DNA from: Bog-756 sp036513075
GTDB lineage: Bacteria; Actinomycetota; Acidimicrobiia; Acidimicrobiales; RAAP-2
Direction: 5' to 3'
NCBI GenBank assembly: GCA_036513075.1
Contig: DATBZS010000076.1
Coordinates: 1-64,000 of the forward strand
Length of the DNA: 64,000 nt
Part shown: positions 60,404 to 64,000 of the stretch, one piece after another
Layout of the letters: each line of letters begins with the position of its first letter
Position numbering within the stretch: position 1 is the stretch's first letter
Position numbers and translations under genes: made by a program
Notes under the pieces: model-generated
Seen by the model: only the letters and a program-made list of their open reading frames with translations
Database searches by the model: none
Told to the model about the DNA's origin: nothing

Positions 60404-63400
60404 ATGTCGGACGTAGCTCGGGGGGCAGGTGGTCTGGCGTCCCCAGACGTGGAGGAGGCCGACTGGTGGCGCGCCTATCTGCACGGTGCGCCCGACCAGG
60501 TCGACCTGCCGTTCGACCGGAGTCGGCCGACCCAGTTGGGCCCGGACCGCCAGGTCGTGACCGTGGCCATCGATCCCCGGATCGGTCGAACTACGCTCCT
60601 CACCGCGGTCTCCGCGCTCCAGTATCGGCAGTCGGGCGAAGAGGACGTGGTGGTCGGCGTCGCCTCCGACGACGGGCTCCGCCCGATACGCGTGTCCGTC
60701 GAGGCGGGCACCACGGTCGCCATGCTCGAGCAGTCGGTCGTCGCCGCACTCGACGAGGTATTGACTCACGATGCACCTGACCTCGACGCGCTCGCTCGCG
60801 CGTTGGGCTCGGAGCCGGACCGGAGTCGGGCCCCGGTCGTCCAGCTCGTCGTCGGGTCCGTGTCACTCGAAACCGCCGGGGTCCCGGTCGATCTCGCCGT
60901 GTCCCTGACCTCGGACGGTGGGGGTGCCTTGCTGCAGTGGGCGTACCACCCGGACCTCTTCACCGAGACGACCGTCGGACGGATGGCCGGTCGCCTCTCC
61001 CGGGTGGTCGACCAGATCCTCGACGACGCGACCACCACGATCGCCGATCTCGAACTGCTCGACGATGCCGAGCGACAGTTCCTCCTGACCGATCTCAACG
61101 CCACCGCCACCAAGTATGTGCCGTCGACGCTGGTGGCCCGGTTCCTCGAGCAGGTCCGGCTCCGGCCCGAGGCTCGTGCCGTTGACCGTGGCGCGGCCAC
61201 GTTGACGTACGCCCAGCTGGAACAGCGTTCGGCGCAGCTGGCCACGCACCTGGGCTCGATCGGGGTCCGACCGGGCGACCGGGTCGGGGTGTTCTGCGAC
61301 CGGTCCACCGACCTCTTGGTGGCGCTCTTCGGCGTCATGAGGTCCGGTGCCGCCTACGTGCCTGCCGATCCCGGCTATCCCGCCGACCGCATCGCCTACA
61401 TGCTCGAGGACGCTCGAGTGGCCGCCGTGGTGACCGAAGCCGGGCTCGAGAGCGGCTTGCCCGAGCTCGACGCACCCGTGGTCCGCATCGACACCGACTG
61501 GACCGCGATCGCCTCGTCGGCCCGAGGTTTCGTCGAGGTGACGGTCGACCCGAGCGACCTCGCCTATGTCATCTACACGTCGGGCTCCACCGGACGGCCG
61601 AAGGGGGTTATGCTTGAGCACGCGGGCGTCGTCAACCTGCTCGACGAGATGGCCGTGCGACCCGGGCTCGCCCCGGGTGAGGTGATGGTCGGCCTCACCA
61701 CGCCGGCGTTCGACCTGTCCGTGCCTGACCTGTTCCTACCCCTGGTGACCGGCGCCACCTTGGTCCTGGCCCCGGCGGAAGACGCCCGGGACCCACGGGC
61801 CATCACCCGGCTCCTCGATGAGGTCGGTGCAAATCTCGTGCAGGCCACTCCCGCCACCTGGCGCATGCTGTGCGAGTCCGACTGGTCAGGCCGGCCCGGG
61901 CTGCGGACAGTCTGCGGGGGCGAAGGGTACGGTGCCGACCTTGCCGCCACCCTCCTCGACCGGGTGTCCGAGGTCTGGAACTTCTACGGGCCCACGGAGA
62001 CGACGGTCTGGTCCGTCTGCACCCAACTCCACGCTGACGTCACCGACCCTGTCCCGATGGGTCGACCGATCGCCAATACGACCTGCTACATCCTGGACGA
62101 GCAGCGCCGCCCGCAACCCCTCGGTGTCCCGGGCGAGCTCTATATCGGAGGGATCGGACTGGCCCGCGGCTACCTCGGGCGACCCGACCTGACCGACGAG
62201 CGCTTCGTCCCCGACCCCTTCACGGACGGGACGGGCGGACGCATGTACCGCACAGGTGACCTGGTGCGCCAGCGGGAAGACGGCACGTTGATCTTCATCG
62301 GTCGCACCGACCACCAGGTAAAGCTCCGCGGCTTCCGCATCGAGCTCGGAGAGATCGAGACGGCCCTCACGGCACAACCCGGCATCGCCCAGGCCGTGGT
62401 CACCATGCGCGAGGACCACCCCGGGGACCGCCGCCTCGTCGCCTATGTGGTGTGGGCATCGGCCGACCCGTTCGACGATGCCGCGCTCACCGACGAGCTC
62501 CGCCTCCACCTGCCGGCCTACATGGTCCCGAGTGCCTTCGTGGCGCTCACCGAATTCCCGTTGACACCCAACGGCAAACTGGACCGCAAGGCCCTTCCCG
62601 TCCCCGAGCACCGCGTCGCCACGTTCGCCTCCGTGCCGCCACGTGACGCACGGGAGGCGGAACTGCTCGCCCTGGGCCACGAGGTCCTCGGCACCGATAC
62701 CTTCGGGGTGACCGACGACTTCTTCGATGTCGGATTCGACTCGATCATGGCGGCACGCCTGTTCACCCGCATCGAGCGCACGTTCGGGGTCGAGCTTCCA
62801 CTGGCCACCGTGTTCCAAGCCCCCACCGTGGCCGGACTGGCCGCACTCCTGGGCGACGGCTCCGCGCTGGAGCGTGGCACAGCGTTGTCGGCCCTCGTGC
62901 CCATCGCCGGCGGTGGTTCTGCTCCGGCGTTCTTCGGCGTCCACGGGGGGGCGGGCACCTCCCTCCTCTATCGTCCACTCGCCCGTCAGATGGGCGACCA
63001 ACGGCCGTTCTACGGCATCCAGGCTGTCGGCCTCTACGGTCGCGAGTCCCCCCAGACCTCGGTCGAGGACATGGCCTCCCGCTACATCGCCGAGATCAAG
63101 AGCGTCCAGCCGTCCGGTCCCTATGCACTCGGCGGGTACTGCTTCGGCGGACTGGTCGCTTATGAGATGGCCGCCCAGTTGCTGGCACGCGGGGACGAGG
63201 TGGCGCTGGTCGCCATGTTCAATGCCCCGTCGGCCACCTACAACCAGCGGTTCAACCCCGTGTTCGACAACGAGGGCGCACTGACCGACGATCAGGGTTC
63301 CCTGAAGCCTCGGGTCGACCGCTCGCTGCGTGGGAGCATCGAGCGTCAGGTCCGGGAGACGGCCGGACTCCGTCTGCCCCAGCGTTGTGCGGCCATCGTC

Positions 63401-63850
63401 CGAGCCCTGACCGAACGCGTCTCCACGCCGATCGGCGCCATGTACCACCGTGCCGAGGTGGTGCTCGCCGTACAGCTGCACCGACCGCTCCCCGATCATC
63501 TCCGCGAGGCCAACATCTTCCAGCGGATCGCCAAGGGTGCCCAGGACCGCTACACACCGCCCCGCGTCGACGTCCCGATCGTCGTCTACCGCGCCGAGGG
63601 CCTCTACCACGAGCCGGCACTTGGATGGGACGAGTACTCGACCGCGGTCATCGACTGCGTCGAGGTATGCGGCGATCAGCCGGTTCCCCGACGTACAATG
63701 CGTGAGCCGTGGGTGACGCAGATCTCCTACCACCTGATGCCCCTCTTGGATCAACGCCTGGCGGACGGGCCCACGGCCACCGACACAGCCAACAAGACAG
63801 GGCATCCCACGCCTGACCCCTCGGCACAGGAGCCGGCGCGTTCGTCATGA
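60404..63850 (+). CDS. NRPS termination module: partial C, A-T-TE
   Basis: The 1148-residue protein begins in mid condensation domain (DWWRAYLHGAPDQVDLPFDR). The N-terminal half with HHxxxDG is absent, and the rest, to about residue 215, is poorly conserved. A domain: LTYAQLEQRSAQL near 267, YVIYTSGSTGRPKG near 388, FDLSVPDLFLPL, NFYGPTETTV near 526, code about DLPQVGFVWK, the same as A1 of the dimodular protein. The carrier has DVGFDSIMAARLF near 775. The TE spans about 840-1130 with GGYCFGGLVAYEM near 911, a Cys nucleophile. The start at 60404 has AAGGA upstream; an ATG at 60359 is the alternative. Confidence 0.91.
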   Translation: MSDVARGAGGLASPDVEEADWWRAYLHGAPDQVDLPFDRSRPTQLGPDRQVVTVAIDPRIGRTTLLTAVSALQYRQSGEEDVVVGVASDDGLRPIRVSVEAGTTVAMLEQSVVAALDEVLTHDAPDLDALARALGSEPDRSRAPVVQLVVGSVSLETAGVPVDLAVSLTSDGGGALLQWAYHPDLFTETTVGRMAGRLSRVVDQILDDATTTIADLELLDDAERQFLLTDLNATATKYVPSTLVARFLEQVRLRPEARAVDRGAATLTYAQLEQRSAQLATHLGSIGVRPGDRVGVFCDRSTDLLVALFGVMRSGAAYVPADPGYPADRIAYMLEDARVAAVVTEAGLESGLPELDAPVVRIDTDWTAIASSARGFVEVTVDPSDLAYVIYTSGSTGRPKGVMLEHAGVVNLLDEMAVRPGLAPGEVMVGLTTPAFDLSVPDLFLPLVTGATLVLAPAEDARDPRAITRLLDEVGANLVQATPATWRMLCESDWSGRPGLRTVCGGEGYGADLAATLLDRVSEVWNFYGPTETTVWSVCTQLHADVTDPVPMGRPIANTTCYILDEQRRPQPLGVPGELYIGGIGLARGYLGRPDLTDERFVPDPFTDGTGGRMYRTGDLVRQREDGTLIFIGRTDHQVKLRGFRIELGEIETALTAQPGIAQAVVTMREDHPGDRRLVAYVVWASADPFDDAALTDELRLHLPAYMVPSAFVALTEFPLTPNGKLDRKALPVPEHRVATFASVPPRDAREAELLALGHEVLGTDTFGVTDDFFDVGFDSIMAARLFTRIERTFGVELPLATVFQAPTVAGLAALLGDGSALERGTALSALVPIAGGGSAPAFFGVHGGAGTSLLYRPLARQMGDQRPFYGIQAVGLYGRESPQTSVEDMASRYIAEIKSVQPSGPYALGGYCFGGLVAYEMAAQLLARGDEVALVAMFNAPSATYNQRFNPVFDNEGALTDDQGSLKPRVDRSLRGSIERQVRETAGLRLPQRCAAIVRALTERVSTPIGAMYHRAEVVLAVQLHRPLPDHLREANIFQRIAKGAQDRYTPPRVDVPIVVYRAEGLYHEPALGWDEYSTAVIDCVEVCGDQPVPRRTMREPWVTQISYHLMPLLDQRLADGPTATDTANKTGHPTPDPSAQEPARSS

Positions 63851-64000
63851 TCGACATCGACACCATTCCCGAGAGCCCTCCGCCGTTCCTCCGGTTCCGC
63901 CGGAAGGTCGGCCTGTTCTCGTCCGCCCGTGCACTGTGGCAGAACCGCGAGATCGTCCGCAGCCTGACCGACCGGGACTTCCGGGCCCGCTACAAGCAAG
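63847..64000 (+). CDS. ABC-2 type permease, N-terminal fragment
   Basis: Only about 51 codons are inside the window. The ATG overlaps the NRPS stop (ATGA), so it belongs to the same operon. The start MIDIDTIPESPPPFLRFRRK is followed by ALWQNREIVRSLTDRDFRAR, the cytoplasmic amphipathic segment that precedes helix 1 in polysaccharide and teichoic-acid exporters of the ABC-2 type. If correct, the ATPase subunit gene should follow off the right edge. Confidence 0.66.
   Translation, partial: MIDIDTIPESPPPFLRFRRKVGLFSSARALWQNREIVRSLTDRDFRARYKQ

Overview
The window looks like a chromosomal segment of a high-GC actinobacterium. The most likely group is Acidimicrobiia. The pointers are actinobacterial gene sets (PyrR-pyrB-pyrC, aroC-K-B-Q with pepQ-efp-nusB, a DUF3151 protein, a PadR/membrane-protein pair, classical menaquinone genes), many GTG/TTG and apparently leaderless starts, and a secreted protein built of 'GYW-ASDGGVFSFG' repeats that is common in that class. 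The taxonomy is inferred; there is no rRNA in the window.

Bases 1-32,800 are mostly housekeeping. Leftmost is a minus-strand pyrimidine operon (pyrR-pyrB-pyrC) with a recognisable PyrR-binding hairpin in its leader. An MFS exporter follows, then a shikimate/translation operon (aroC-aroK-aroB-aroQ-pepQ-efp-nusB). Next come a prepilin-type peptidase, small enzymes, an NfuA-like Fe-S carrier, tyrS, a carotenoid oxygenase, an LCP cell-wall ligase, a PadR regulator with its target membrane protein, and menaquinone genes (menD, menH, menA, menB, menE). The stretch ends with a lipoprotein, a small HTH pair and a YyaL-type protein.

Bases 32,800-39,950 hold a compact lasso-peptide locus. A 51-residue precursor (missed by length-filtered gene calling), a stand-alone RRE (B1) and an RRE-leader peptidase fusion (B2) run leftwards. 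An HPr-kinase-like protein is divergent from them. A short lasso cyclase lacking the glutaminase domain is translationally coupled to a secreted six-repeat protein, and an ABC exporter follows. The precursor has the YxxP...G leader with Thr at -2, a predicted Ser1-Asp7 ring and a C-terminal Ser. Together with the kinase this predicts a C-terminally phosphorylated, paeninodin-like lasso peptide.

Bases 40,495-64,000 are a nonribosomal peptide synthetase cluster running rightwards: C-A-T-TE; A-[PRMT-like methyltransferase]-T; degenerate C-A-T; C-A-T-C-A-T; a stand-alone C protein; an antisense methyltransferase; degenerate half-C-A-T-TE; and the start of an ABC-2 (polysaccharide-type) permease. 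The most unusual element is a methyltransferase with the arginine-methyltransferase double-E loop and beta-barrel inserted between core motifs A8 and A10 of an adenylation domain. Both TE domains have Cys where Ser is usual, and two of the five proteins carry condensation-like regions without the catalytic HHxxxDG motif. No MbtH protein, phosphopantetheinyl transferase or cluster regulator is visible. The cluster continues beyond the right edge.
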